Shown: positions 8,578-17,676 of the stretch, piece after piece | Layout of the letters: the number at the start of each line of letters is the position of its first letter | Position numbering within the stretch: position 1 is the stretch's first letter | Assembly: GCF_000428065.1 (NCBI RefSeq) | Contig: NZ_ATZF01000007.1 | Span: 176,539-240,538, forward strand | Reading direction: 5' to 3' | Source of the DNA: Shimazuella kribbensis DSM 45090 | GTDB lineage: Bacteria; Bacillota; Bacilli; Thermoactinomycetales; Thermoactinomycetaceae | DNA length: 64,000 nucleotides | Program-made: the position numbers and the translations under genes | The notes under the pieces: generated by a model | The model's input: the letters and a program-made list of their open reading frames with translations, nothing else | What the model was told of the DNA's origin: nothing | Database searches by the model: none

Positions 8578-8620
8578 ACAGGTAAAAAGGAAATGTTAAT
8601 ACGTTTCCCTTTTTACCAAA
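8578..8620 (+). other. attR junction of the serine-recombinase element
   Basis: The left arm of the rebuilt attP is 8581-8600 (begins GGTAAAAAGGAAATG). The presumed crossover AC is at 8601-8602, and from 8603 the sequence is host ligase gene (GTTTCCCTTTTTACC). The recombinase stop codon is only 35 bp to the left of the core. Confidence 0.7.
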
Positions 8621-9554
8621 TTATCTTATTCGTTTGAAGGATCATCACAACTTACTTTTGCTTGAAATCGGAATGAAAAGCTTAAATAACATTCGACGTC
8701 AGTGCAATATTGTAAAACCACATATTGGAGTTGTTACGAATGTTGGAGAAGCTCATGCAGGCAGTCTTGGTGGGTTGAGTAGAGTTGTCAAAGCAAAACA
8801 AGAGCTAGTAGAAGGGGTTCGTTCTGGCGGTATACTGTATATCAATGCTGATGATGAGCGTTCCAAACGGTTGGACTTAAAACGATCCAAAGCACAGATT
8901 CGAACTTTCGGTTTGAGTAATACTGCACATATTCGAGGTGAAAATATTTCCTATTCATCTAAGGGCATTACTTTTGACGCTGATGTCCAAGGAAAGAAAA
9001 TATCGATATACATTCCCACTTATGGAAAACACAATGTTTACAATGCACTAGCAGCTATTGGCATTGCAACGAGTATGGGCATATCTTTATCTAATATCAA
9101 ACAAGGACTAGCACGGTTCCAAACACCAAAAATGAGGCTTCAAGTCCTATCTAGTAAAACAGGACACACCTTGATTAACGATGCTTGGAATGCAAATCCT
9201 ACAGCAATGAAAGCGGGTTTGGGCGTTTTACAACAAATCGCTTACAAACGTCCTAAAGTAGCTGTTCTTGGAGATATGTTAGAACTTGGAAATATTTCAA
9301 ACCAGTCTCATGCCTCCATTGGAGAATATGTTGCAAAGTCAAATATTGATCAATTGATTACGATCGGATCCCATGGACGAAAGATAGCGGAAAGTGCCAT
9401 TACGCATGGAATGAATCCTAAAAAAATATTTTCCTACTATCGACATGCTCCTTTGATCACGCATATCAAAAACAAGGTTCCAACAAAAGCTGTCGTTTAT
9501 TTTAAAGCATCCCGCAAACTTCATTTAGAAAAAGTAGTTCAATCTCTTAGATAA
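8603..9554 (+). CDS. 3' part of split MurF-like Mur ligase
   Basis: From the junction this frame codes for the centre and carboxy-terminal part of a Mur ligase. It contains LLLLEIGMKSLNNIRRQC, the metal/ATP-site segment VTNVGEAHAGSLGG, KAKQEL, then the MurF-like carboxy domain with INDAWNANPTAMKAGL, AVLGDMLELG and the final VYFKASRKLHLEKVV. Without the element-encoded upstream sequence it has no proper start; an internal TTG at 8634 lacks a good ribosome site. With the part before base 210 it makes an apparently intact ligase, so the gene seems maintained and not decaying. That argues for precise excision in some cells or stages. Confidence 0.85.
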
Positions 9555-9560
9555 TCCAAA

Positions 9561-9760
9561 TTGACACTCCCACGGCTAAAGCCGTGGGATTCTTGAGTCG
9601 TTAGCGTCCGCAATCCGTTTCCGTTTGGAACAACGCTCAAGTTTAGGGGTGTGCCATCACCCCATCCCATGCAGTTAGAAGTGTACCCGCATGGGCGGAA
9701 CACCTGTTACCAGTGTTCTAGTCCTCTTCCTGCCTCTAATGGTTTTACTCGGCGGGAGAC
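9561..9760 (-). ncRNA. Possible omega-RNA scaffold of the IS605-type relic
   Basis: TnpB nucleases use an RNA transcribed from the right end of their element, with the guide being the bases beyond that end. This stretch has the inverted pairs GGTGTGCCATCACC and ACCTGTTACCAGTGTTC-type stems before the terminal hairpin. Bases just outside the end on this strand (TTTGGATTATCTAAG and on) would be the guide; they lie at the 3' end of the Mur-ligase gene. No intact TnpB occurs in the window. RNA expression is unproven. Confidence 0.35.
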
Positions 9761-9948
9761 GTATCCATTTGCCGCCGAAACCCAATACCATTACATTTTC
9801 AAAGCCAAACCTACTACCAGTAGGATGATCACCGATCATATGTTCTAATATACAGAATATTCGTTACTCTTGCAACCCCTCTTTGGGATTTCGAGCAACG
9901 TCGTCTTTCATCCCACGATTCAAACCGTGGGCTTTCAGTCGACAATTG
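9561..9948 (-). mobile_element. IS200/IS605-type relic with both ends but no tnpB
   Basis: Read on the minus strand, a left end with the hairpin CCCACGGTTTGAATCGTGGG is at about 9913-9932. A right end with the hairpin CCCACGGCTTTAGCCGTGGG is at about 9569-9588. The tnpB reading frame between them has been lost, leaving about 390 bp. The right-hand 200-250 bp keeps a dense set of hairpins typical of tnpB 3' regions, which encode the guide RNA. The right end abuts the last codons of the Mur-ligase gene. Confidence 0.7.
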
Positions 9949-10020
9949 CTATAATAATTTACATCCCCCTTAAAAAATCATAGGGGATGTATGTATGTGA
10001 CCACTCATATATCCAAAATA

Positions 10021-10728
10021 TCAATCCATCTTATTGATAAAATCCAATAAAATCCCACTCAATTCACCCGATCTACTAATCATAGGCAAATGACCAGTGT
10101 CTAGTTCTACTATCTGATCAGGATTCAAGTTATGAATCATTTTTTCTTGCAGAACATTATCAAGTTCCTTATCCTCACTCAACTTCACATACATTTTTGA
10201 AACATTCGGTGATGAAACATTGGTCTGATCTGTATACAAATGCAACGATTCAACTACAAAATTATCGATTATATCCTTGGTTTTGGACTCTGGTATATCG
10301 GAACATAAACCTTGACGGATTGCTGATTCAGGTGGTTTGGTTCCGAATAGCCTTAAGATTATATGCATCAGTAAGCTTTTTGGGTATGGAAAGATAGAAA
10401 GAAAAGATCCTCCATCTTTCGGTATAGCTGCCCCAATTGCTATTAATCCTACCACTCGATCTTGCATAAGGTTGGCACACTTTAGAGCAACCACTCCTCC
10501 AATCGAGTGTGCCACAATTACAATTTTCTCTACCTCCCACTTCTCCACTGCTTGTTTAATATTCATCGAATATTCATCCAATGTAAGCTTTTTATTGGTT
10601 TTTGGTTGTGGTGAATCTATTAAAAGATAGGGATAAGGCAGTTTTTCCAATACATTGTTCCAAATCGAACTTTGTAATCCAGCACCTTGAAGAAATAAAA
10701 AACCAATTTTCTTATTTATTTGTGACAT
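10021..10728 (-). CDS. Alpha/beta hydrolase
   Basis: A cytosolic alpha/beta-hydrolase-fold protein of 235 residues. It shows the oxyanion region FLFLQGAGLQSSIW, the nucleophile elbow AHSIGG with Ser75 and the likely catalytic histidine in DTGHLPM near the carboxy end. The substrate is unknown; the set of motifs fits small esterases or hydrolases of the AB-hydrolase-1 type. ATG at 10728 is preferred over the TTG six bases earlier because GGAG then has a 9-base spacing. It is a single-gene unit downstream of the IS605-type relic. Confidence 0.8.
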   Translation of the reverse strand: MSQINKKIGFLFLQGAGLQSSIWNNVLEKLPYPYLLIDSPQPKTNKKLTLDEYSMNIKQAVEKWEVEKIVIVAHSIGGVVALKCANLMQDRVVGLIAIGAAIPKDGGSFLSIFPYPKSLLMHIILRLFGTKPPESAIRQGLCSDIPESKTKDIIDNFVVESLHLYTDQTNVSSPNVSKMYVKLSEDKELDNVLQEKMIHNLNPDQIVELDTGHLPMISRSGELSGILLDFINKMD

Positions 10729-10775
10729 ATTCAACTTCTCCTCTAATAATCATTTTTATTTATAATAGAACACTT

Positions 10776-10806
10776 CCACTGACATAGCTTGTCAGTGGAT
10801 TTTTTC
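10776..10806 (+). terminator. Orphan intrinsic terminator hairpin
   Basis: CCACTGAC and GTCAGTGG pair around ATAGCTT and are followed by ATTTTTTC on the plus strand. No plus-strand gene precedes it closely. It may shield cstA from upstream transcription. The rest of 10729-11052 is AT-rich promoter-like sequence. Confidence 0.6.
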
Positions 10807-11052
10807 AAAAAAAAAACATACAACTAACATTTCAAATTTGATTCTAATTAGTTTTTTGACTCCAATGCATTACAATTCAATAAAAACAAGGTATCTATAT
10901 AAGATAGAATCTACCTTTTCCTCAACACGTTGTAATAAAAAAATGGTGTAAGCATGTACCAAGAATCGAAATTTTGTATTAAAATAGTATTTAATTAATA
11001 ATTTTTTAATTAAAATTATCAGAATTAATAAGAAACAGAAAGGATGAATACA

Positions 11053-13125
11053 ATGAAGAAACAATGGTGGTCTTATTTGATCTGGGCTTTTGTATCTGTT
11101 CTTGGAGCAGCATGTTTTGCGTTACTCGCGTTAAAACGGGGAGAATCCGTAAATTCCATGTGGTTACTCACTGCTGCTGTCTGTACTTATGCTGTTGCCT
11201 ATCGATTTTATAGTCGATTCATGGCAAGGAAAGTATTTAAACTAGATGATCAACGAAAAACACCCGCTGAAGTTCATAACGATGGAAAAGATTTCGTACC
11301 AACAAACAAATGGGTATTATTCGGACACCACTTTGCAGCAATCGCAGGTGCAGGACCTTTAGTTGGACCCATCCTCGCTGCCCAAATGGGGTACTTACCA
11401 GGAACACTTTGGATCATTATTGGAGTTGTTCTTGGTGGAGCTGTTCAAGATTTCATTATTTTATTTGGATCCATGCGTAGAAATGGTAAATCACTTGGAG
11501 ATATGGCTAGAGAAGAAATAAGCCCAGTAGCAGGATTTACTTCGCTTATTGCTATTATAGGTATCATGACCATCCTTCTAGCTGTATTAGGTTTAGTAGT
11601 CGTGAAAGCGCTTGCGGAAAGTCCCTGGGGGATGTTTACGATTGCCATGACGATCCCCATTGCTTTATTGATGGGAATCTATATGCGTTATATACGCCCA
11701 GGAAAAATATTAGAAGCTTCCTTAATCGGATTTATTTTGTTACTCGGCTCCCTTTGGGGAGGACAATTAGTTGCTGAAAGCCCATCTCTTGCTCCTATGT
11801 TCACCTTTGAAGGAACAACTATTGCTTGGATGATGATTATTTATGGATTTGTTGCTTCTGTTATCCCTGTGTGGCTACTACTTGCCCCACGTGATTATTT
11901 AAGTACTTTTCTTAAAATTGGAACTATATTTGGTCTAGCACTGGGAATTTTACTTATGATGCCCGATTTACAAATGCCTGCATTGACCAAGTTTATTGAT
12001 GGAACAGGCCCAGTATTTTCTGGAAACCTCTTTCCTTTTGTATTTATCACTATCGCATGTGGGTCAATCTCAGGTTTTCATGCATTGGTATCCTCTGGAA
12101 CAACTCCAAAAATGATTATGCGAGAATCACAAGCCCGATTTATCGGCTATGGGGGAATGATCGCAGAATCTTTTGTTGCCATTATGGCCTTAATTGCTGC
12201 TTGTATTCTAACACCTGGTACCTATTTTGCTATCAACAGTCCAGCGGCTGTGATTGGTACCGACGTAAACAGTGCAGCTCAAGCTGTAACTCAATTTGGC
12301 TTTACGATTACACCAGATGATCTAACCAAATTAGCAGACCAGATCGGCGAAGAATCCATTTTATCTCGTACTGGTGGAGCTCCAACCTTAGCAATAGGAA
12401 TGGCTACTATTTTCTCATCTGTTCTTGGTGGAGAAACTTGGATGGCTTTTTGGTATCACTTTGCAATTTTATTTGAAGCAGTATTTATTTTAACAACCAT
12501 TGACGCAGGGACAAGGGTAGGACGATTTGTTTTACAAGGCCTACTTGGAAGAGTATCTCCCAAACTAGGAAAAACAGATTGGTATCCTGCCAATATTCTA
12601 ACAAGTGCCGTTATTGTTGCTCTGTGGGGATATTTCCTTTACCAAGGAGTAGTAGATCCGCTTGGTGGAATTAATACCTTATGGCCATTATTTGGAATCG
12701 CCAATCAGATGCTAGCAGTTATTGCATTAGCAGTAGGAACAACGATCTTGATTAAAATGGGCAAAGCCATCTACGCTTGGATAACAGTAGTACCACTAGT
12801 ATGGTTAACAACCGTTACAATGACAGCCGGCTGGCAAAAATTATTCGACCCCAGTCCAGCCATTGGCTTTTTGGCAGCAGCTGATAAATATCAAACAGCA
12901 TTAGACAGCGGAAAACTATTGGGCGTTGCCAAAAATATCGATCAAATGAAGCAAATTATTTTTAATAACATGGTGGATGCTGTTCTAACAGGAATTTTCA
13001 TCTTCCTTGTTCTAGTTATCTTATTTGAATCCATTCGTATCTGGTATAAAGTATTAATAAAACGAGAACAACTCCCACTTCATGAATCTGAATATATTAA
13101 AAATGAACCTGCTGGGGAGGTATGA
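11053..13125 (+). CDS. cstA: CstA-family peptide/pyruvate transporter
   Basis: About 690 residues with many membrane segments, the usual size for CstA carbon-starvation proteins. The family region FGHHFAAIAGAGPLVGP is present, as are AQMGYLPGTLW and ILFGSMRRNGKSLGD. Members import peptides or pyruvate when preferred carbon is scarce. ATG at 11053 is preferred to the ATG at 11044 because AAAGG at 11039-11043 abuts the earlier one. The stop overlaps the ATG of the small YbdD-like gene by four bases, the typical CstA/YbdD pairing. A terminator follows that gene. Confidence 0.9.
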   Translation: MKKQWWSYLIWAFVSVLGAACFALLALKRGESVNSMWLLTAAVCTYAVAYRFYSRFMARKVFKLDDQRKTPAEVHNDGKDFVPTNKWVLFGHHFAAIAGAGPLVGPILAAQMGYLPGTLWIIIGVVLGGAVQDFIILFGSMRRNGKSLGDMAREEISPVAGFTSLIAIIGIMTILLAVLGLVVVKALAESPWGMFTIAMTIPIALLMGIYMRYIRPGKILEASLIGFILLLGSLWGGQLVAESPSLAPMFTFEGTTIAWMMIIYGFVASVIPVWLLLAPRDYLSTFLKIGTIFGLALGILLMMPDLQMPALTKFIDGTGPVFSGNLFPFVFITIACGSISGFHALVSSGTTPKMIMRESQARFIGYGGMIAESFVAIMALIAACILTPGTYFAINSPAAVIGTDVNSAAQAVTQFGFTITPDDLTKLADQIGEESILSRTGGAPTLAIGMATIFSSVLGGETWMAFWYHFAILFEAVFILTTIDAGTRVGRFVLQGLLGRVSPKLGKTDWYPANILTSAVIVALWGYFLYQGVVDPLGGINTLWPLFGIANQMLAVIALAVGTTILIKMGKAIYAWITVVPLVWLTTVTMTAGWQKLFDPSPAIGFLAAADKYQTALDSGKLLGVAKNIDQMKQIIFNNMVDAVLTGIFIFLVLVILFESIRIWYKVLIKREQLPLHESEYIKNEPAGEV

Positions 13126-13319
13126 TTGTGAAGTGGTTCAAAATATTGCGATCGATCTCTTCTTATTTAAACGAAATTGCTGGTGTCCCAAACTACAAAC
13201 GGTATTTAGATCATTTTCAAAAATGCCATCCAACATCTACCCCTCTATCCGAAAAAGAATTTCATCGACAAGCAACAGATGAGAAATATGGAAGTGGAAG
13301 TATCCGCCGCTGTTGCTAG
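13122..13319 (+). CDS. YbdD/YjiX family small protein
   Basis: A 65-residue protein of the family found directly after cstA or btsT genes. It contains the typical GVPNYKRYLDHFQKCHP and the ending EKYGSGSIRRCC. It probably acts with the transporter. The ATG overlaps the cstA stop (ATGA), with GGGGAGG as ribosome site, so the two are translationally coupled. Confidence 0.9.
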   Translation: MIVKWFKILRSISSYLNEIAGVPNYKRYLDHFQKCHPTSTPLSEKEFHRQATDEKYGSGSIRRCC

Positions 13320-13338
13320 TTTCTAGTTTCTCACACTA

Positions 13339-13367
13339 AGAGCATCCTAAAAAGGATGCTCTTTTTT
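13339..13367 (+). terminator. Terminator of the cstA operon
   Basis: AGAGCATCC-TAAAA-GGATGCTCT followed by TTTTT, directly after the YbdD-like gene. Confidence 0.85.
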
Positions 13368-13788
13368 AAATGATCCATATAAGAGAAAAAGCACGACTCG
13401 GGGCAGTTTCGTCGATAGTACCATTGTAAAGGGAGCATATATCAATTTTGGTATCATCTAACCTTTAATCGGAAACAATCCTGCGGACCAGAATCCTCAA
13501 CTGTTTTCTCTCTATTTCTTTTTTCCAAAAGATGGGTTTGAAACTTCTCCATGTCTATGTCACTTTTTTTATTCTTAGCCCTCTCTTTTTTGGATTTTTT
13601 CCTCCGATTTTAACCCAAAAGTGACGCAGAAGACTCATTCTACTTCACTTTTTAAATTAATGCTTGATAATCTGTTGTTTAGATTTCTATATAGATGATA
13701 ACGAACGAAAATGAAATATAGTAAACCGGAGCAAATTTCTGCACCCACCAGAAAATGCCCAAGACGGGAAGGACCACAACACAGGGCA
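13368..13788. other. Intergenic region without recognised gene
   Basis: AT-rich sequence of about 420 bp between two convergent units. I see no open frame with a ribosome site, no clear repeat end and no RNA motif. Confidence 0.5.
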
Positions 13789-14400
13789 TCAGCCAGTGCG
13801 GCGGAAGCGGGCCAGATACAGTCCAGCAAGCACCATGCTGTTCAGCCCTACCTCTATGGTCACGATGGCCCAGGCTTGCCCGTTGCTGTTGCCGAAACAA
13901 CCGTAAGAGTTAGTCAAATACAACCCAGCAATGACTATGCCGATCAGCCCCGCCACTATGGTTACGATTGCCCTGCGACGTCCGTTGCCGGTGCTAAAAC
14001 GACGACCGGAGGAGCGAACTAGAGTTATTCCAGCAATTACTATACCTATCAAACCTATCTCTACGGCTACGAAGGATCCCGCTCGCCCGTTGCCGGTGCC
14101 GAAACAACCGAAAGTGTTGGTCAGATGAAGTCCAGCGATGAGTATACCGATCAATCCTGCGACTGCTGCCACGATGGCCCCCGCCCGCCCGTTGCCGGTG
14201 CCGAAACGACCGGAGGAGCGAGCCAGTGACAGCCCACCTATGACCACGCTGATGAGCCCCACCACTGCTGCCACAATAGCTCCGGTTCGCTCGGAGGTAT
14301 ATCCAAATCCGACATAACCATTGGTACCTTCAGCAAAGGCAATAGTTGGCACAAGTAAAAGTGTACAAAGTATTGCGAATGGAACTAGCTTTATTTTCAT
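13789..14400 (-). CDS. Tandem-repeat membrane protein (DUF6223-like)
   Basis: A 203-residue protein with a signal-like start (MKIKLVPFAILCTLLLVPT, ending AFAEG). Five imperfect copies of a 34-36 residue unit follow. Each has one hydrophobic helix (for example AIVAAVAGLIGILIAGL) and a Gly/Asn loop (FGTGNGR). Copies alternate between an RSSGRFGTGNGR type and a TNTFGCFGTGNGR type, so the array grew as pairs. It should be an integral membrane protein with five repeated segments. It is richer in GC than its surroundings. The function is unknown. The ribosome site is GAGGAG upstream. Confidence 0.75.
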   Translation of the reverse strand: MKIKLVPFAILCTLLLVPTIAFAEGTNGYVGFGYTSERTGAIVAAVVGLISVVIGGLSLARSSGRFGTGNGRAGAIVAAVAGLIGILIAGLHLTNTFGCFGTGNGRAGSFVAVEIGLIGIVIAGITLVRSSGRRFSTGNGRRRAIVTIVAGLIGIVIAGLYLTNSYGCFGNSNGQAWAIVTIEVGLNSMVLAGLYLARFRRTG

Positions 14401-14546
14401 TTGTAAATTACTCCTCTTTGTTGATTTAAAGTAGTATATATATCAACTTATACATACCATGTATCTAGCATTCTTATATTGTCTGCTAACAGATTTTAGG
14501 ATGGTTGTAGTTCTCACATTATTATAAGAAAAACAAAAACGTGCGA

Positions 14547-14911
14547 TCACTTCTGGTCCTTCTCGTATGGATAGTTAGATGCAAATGAGATAATGTTCTT
14601 TCTCTTGCATTTACTTAGAATCTCGAAGAGTTCGATAGGATTACCTGCTGGGTCATCTGGTAAGATCTGCTTTCCACCAAAACCCCTGTGACAACATCAT
14701 TCCGAAAGCGTAGGCCTGCTTTACGTAAGATCTCGACAAAGCCACCTAGGTCATCAACCTCGATTTGAATCCGATTCCATCCACCATGTTCCGGTTTGAA
14801 GATTGGGATCAAAACTCCATTCAAATACTTTGCTGCGCAGATACTTGCTACTTTGCTTAGATCCTCCGTATGATTTCCAACTCCCCACTACGTTTTATTT
14901 TGATTATTCAT
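14547..14911 (-). pseudogene. Decayed glyoxalase/VOC-family gene
   Basis: Pieces of one VOC protein appear in order. An initial ATG at 14911 is followed after seven codons by a TAG. Then comes an open stretch with GGWNRIQIEVDDLGGFVEIL and AGLRFRNDVVTG. A frame change then yields GGKQILPDDPAGNPIELFEI, the standard carboxy-terminal VOC signature. At least one stop and one frameshift separate the pieces, so no functional protein is made. Confidence 0.7.
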
Positions 14912-15120
14912 CTTTCATCTCCCTTTCGTTAAATAATGAGCAAGTTGAATTTTTTATTTGTGTACATCCTGCTATTGCGTTCCTCCACGATCAAACGAAG
15001 TTTATCAAGTTGATGTTAAGGACTTGTCCAGAACCTATCCTTTTCTCAAGGTGATTCTATTTTTGCTTAAAAATAAAGCTATAATACGAATAAAAACAGC
15101 AGAAAGAAGCGAGATTTTAG

Positions 15121-15807
15121 ATGAAAACAACAATACTTCTTGTTGACGATGAAGTGAAAATGCTTGAGGCGATGGCTCCATATTTACAAAATGAAGGGTT
15201 TCGAATTGTGAGCGCCACTACGGGAAAGGATGCGCTAAACGCAGCCAAAACGGAGTGTCCTGCTTTGGTTGTTTTAGATTGGATGCTTCCAGGAATGAGC
15301 GGAATTGAAGTTTGCCGCGAACTGCGAAACATGGGTTCTTATGGGATCATTATGCTGACGGCAAAAACGGAGGAGATGGATAAAATTATCGGTTTGGAAA
15401 TCGGTGCCGATGATTACATGACAAAGCCTTACAGTTTGAGGGAGTTAGCGGCGAGAATACGTTCCGTCTTACGTCGCATTCAGGGGGAATCCGAAGAAAT
15501 TCAAACAATGATAAGGGGAAATTTGACGATTATCGAGTCGAAATGCCAAGTCATGATCGATGACGTAGAAATTGTTCTTACTCCTACTGAATTCAAATTA
15601 CTGCTTACTTTGGCCGCCAAACCTGGTATTGTATTCAGTCGCCTTCAACTGATGAAATCAGCCATGGAAGATGATTTCATTAACTACGAGCGCACGATCG
15701 ATTCTCACATCAGCAACTTGCGAAAAAAGATCGAGAACGATCCAGCGGTTCCAAAATATATTCAAACCGTGTTCGGATTTGGTTATCGATTCGGTGACAA
15801 GCTATGA
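15121..15807 (+). CDS. OmpR-family response regulator
   Basis: A 228-residue two-domain regulator. The receiver has the acidic pair at 9-10, the phospho-acceptor Asp53 (VVLDWMLPG) and Lys102 ([11 protein letters not shown]). The carboxy half is an OmpR/PhoB winged helix (LTPTEFKLLLTL, ERTIDSHISNLRKKIE, IQTVFGFGYRF). It should be phosphorylated by the kinase encoded next, whose ATG overlaps its stop by four bases. Targets cannot be read from the window. GC and codon use are higher than the neighbours, so the pair may have been acquired together. Confidence 0.92.
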   Translation: MKTTILLVDDEVKMLEAMAPYLQNEGFRIVSATTGKDALNAAKTECPALVVLDWMLPGMSGIEVCRELRNMGSYGIIMLTAKTEEMDKIIGLEIGADDYMTKPYSLRELAARIRSVLRRIQGESEEIQTMIRGNLTIIESKCQVMIDDVEIVLTPTEFKLLLTLAAKPGIVFSRLQLMKSAMEDDFINYERTIDSHISNLRKKIENDPAVPKYIQTVFGFGYRFGDKL

Positions 15808-17132
15808 ACGTTCGAGGGAAATTATTTGGCGCAATGACAATTCTGGTTCTTTTTGTCACAGTGGGCTACTTCGGGGCAACCCAAGGATACTTAAAGAACC
15901 GTTTTGAAGATTATTTCAAAGAAAAAACGACAGGGCTGTTTGAAATCTACTATAAGGAGCATAAAAACTCATGGGAAGGCATAGAAGAAATAAAGATTTC
16001 AGACAAATTGGAGCAGAAAAATCTAGATCGACGCAAGATTGCTCTTTTGTCTCCTGATGGCAACATCTTGTTTTTTAGAGGATCGGGAGATCCTCAATCG
16101 TTGATACAACAGGGAAAACGGAATACTATCATGGTAAACGGAACAACGGTCGGTACAATCTATGTCGATAGGTGGGAATCAAGCGAAGATTATTTATTAA
16201 AAAATTATATTCTGGACTCCATGCTCACCCAAGGTTTAAGGGTACCGGCCTTAACCGGGATCATGGCACTGCTTCTTGGCTTATGGTTAACCAAGAAATT
16301 AACGCAACCCCTGAAACGTCTCATCCCTGCCATACAAAAAATCGCAGTTGGAGAGCTTCACACTCGCATTCCTGTGACAACAATGGATGAGTTCGGGAAA
16401 GTTACTGAAGCGCTTAATCATATGTCGCAGCAGTTATTTCACGCAGAAGAAGTACGAAAAAATTTGACAGCCGATGTGGCGCATGAATTAAGAACACCGC
16501 TCTCCATTATTCAATGTTATATGGAAATGATTCAAGAGGGAGGACGAGACATTCCTCCAGAAACCTTATTGCCTATGCAGGATGAAGTAATCCGATTGTC
16601 CAAGCTTGTTGACGATCTCCACCAGTTAACACTGGCAGAAGCAGGAAAATTGAAGTTGGATCGATCCTCGACTGATCTTATTCCCCTTTTAGATCGGATT
16701 ATCGATATGTTAAAGCCGGAAGCAGAAGAACGACATATCGACATTATTCGTTCGTATCCGGCGCAAAAATTGAATGTGTTCGTCGATCCTAACAGAATTA
16801 CGCAAGTATTCTATAATTTGTTGGTTAATGCCATGCGGTATACCTCATCTGGTGGAAGGATTTCGATCCAAATTACGGATATTTCCCATGATGAATCGCG
16901 TTTTGCGTCTATCTCGATTACGGACACCGGAGTCGGAATCGCGGCGGAGCAACTGCCCTTTCTGTTCGATCGGTTTTATCGCGTTGAAGAATCACGTTCC
17001 CGTCATACAGGTGGCATGGGTCTAGGACTTGCAATTGCAAAAGAATTTGTTGAAGCTCATCAAGGCTTCATTTCGGTACAAAGTGAGATCGGGCGTGGGA
17101 CCCAGTTTATTGTTTATCTGCCTTGTGCATAG
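15804..17132 (+). CDS. Membrane sensor histidine kinase (BaeS/CpxA-like layout)
   Basis: A 442-residue kinase. A first membrane helix covers about residues 8-26. An extracytoplasmic sensor of about 115 residues follows, then a second helix near 146-165. A HAMP segment runs about 165-215. The dimerisation/phospho-acceptor box ADVAHELRTPLS has His227. The ATPase domain has N-box LLVNAMRYTSSGG, ITDTGVGI and GLGLAIAKEF. It phosphorylates the regulator encoded upstream. The signal is unknown. Confidence 0.92.
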   Translation: MNVRGKLFGAMTILVLFVTVGYFGATQGYLKNRFEDYFKEKTTGLFEIYYKEHKNSWEGIEEIKISDKLEQKNLDRRKIALLSPDGNILFFRGSGDPQSLIQQGKRNTIMVNGTTVGTIYVDRWESSEDYLLKNYILDSMLTQGLRVPALTGIMALLLGLWLTKKLTQPLKRLIPAIQKIAVGELHTRIPVTTMDEFGKVTEALNHMSQQLFHAEEVRKNLTADVAHELRTPLSIIQCYMEMIQEGGRDIPPETLLPMQDEVIRLSKLVDDLHQLTLAEAGKLKLDRSSTDLIPLLDRIIDMLKPEAEERHIDIIRSYPAQKLNVFVDPNRITQVFYNLLVNAMRYTSSGGRISIQITDISHDESRFASISITDTGVGIAAEQLPFLFDRFYRVEESRSRHTGGMGLGLAIAKEFVEAHQGFISVQSEIGRGTQFIVYLPCA

Positions 17133-17234
17133 TCCGACCAGTTATATGAAAGATTTTGGAGACTATATAATTGATTAGAGACGGTCTCCACAACCTTTTG
17201 AAAGGCACTGGATTTCACAGGTTAAAAATGTATT

Positions 17235-17258
17235 AGCCCAACGGTTGTTGGGCTTTCT
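17235..17258 (+). terminator. Terminator after the two-component operon
   Basis: AGCCCAAC-GGTT-GTTGGGCT followed by a short T-rich stretch. The remaining sequence to 17676 holds no recognisable gene. Confidence 0.6.
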
Positions 17259-17676
17259 AATGTCCATTGGTAAATATCCCTAGCCTATATCCTATTTTTA
17301 CACATATCTTCCTGGTACCCCTGTTACTAAAAAAAGAGGACACTGTACTATTTTGGATAAAGGGTACGCTACGGTTTTTAGGAATGTAAAACTATTAACT
17401 TTCTGTATGTTAAGGAGCTTTGTTCCAATTAACCCCAATAGCTTAAGACATTTGGAACTAGAAATGAACTTTTTTGTTTTGTAAAACAAGAATATATATT
17501 AAAATAGTAGAGTAATTCTTTTTAGAAGTAGAGACTTAGGTAAAAAATATTGAAAATGTATGTTTTTGACCATGATGAAGATGAAAAGACAGTAGGAAAG
17601 GAAATTCAAGGTTCATACAGTTGGATTTGTTATTTTCAGAATTGACAAATTACAATTTAGAAACAGAGGAGACAAC

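Larger units (their letters stand above)
209..8602 (+). mobile_element. Serine-recombinase intervening element splitting a MurF-like gene
   Basis: The two halves of one Mur-ligase gene flank this segment and rejoin in frame if the AC at 209-210 and the AC at 8601-8602 are taken as the crossover dinucleotide. The unit is 8392 bp. The large serine recombinase gene lies at its right end, as is usual for such integrases. Joining the element ends gives an attP whose left arm (8581-8600) and right arm (211-231, reverse complement) match at about 16 of 20 positions with one gap, centred on the AC. The rebuilt attB has the small palindrome AAAC-AC-GTTT. No capsid, tail or replication genes were recognised, so it is a degenerate prophage or skin-like element. 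Excision during sporulation is inference. Confidence 0.85.

Noticed and set aside
205..8610. Crossover at the shared TTCCCT (216-222 region and 8605-8610).
   Set aside because: It gives a frameshifted ligase after joining, whereas crossover at AC 209/8601 preserves the frame and centres the attP arms.
9651..9848. 65-codon plus-strand frame inside the IS605-type relic.
   Set aside because: It runs against the element's guide-RNA region and lacks a ribosome site; proline/serine-rich shadow.
13711..14128. Two plus-strand frames across the tandem-repeat gene.
   Set aside because: They are complementary shadows of the repeat array and lack ribosome sites.
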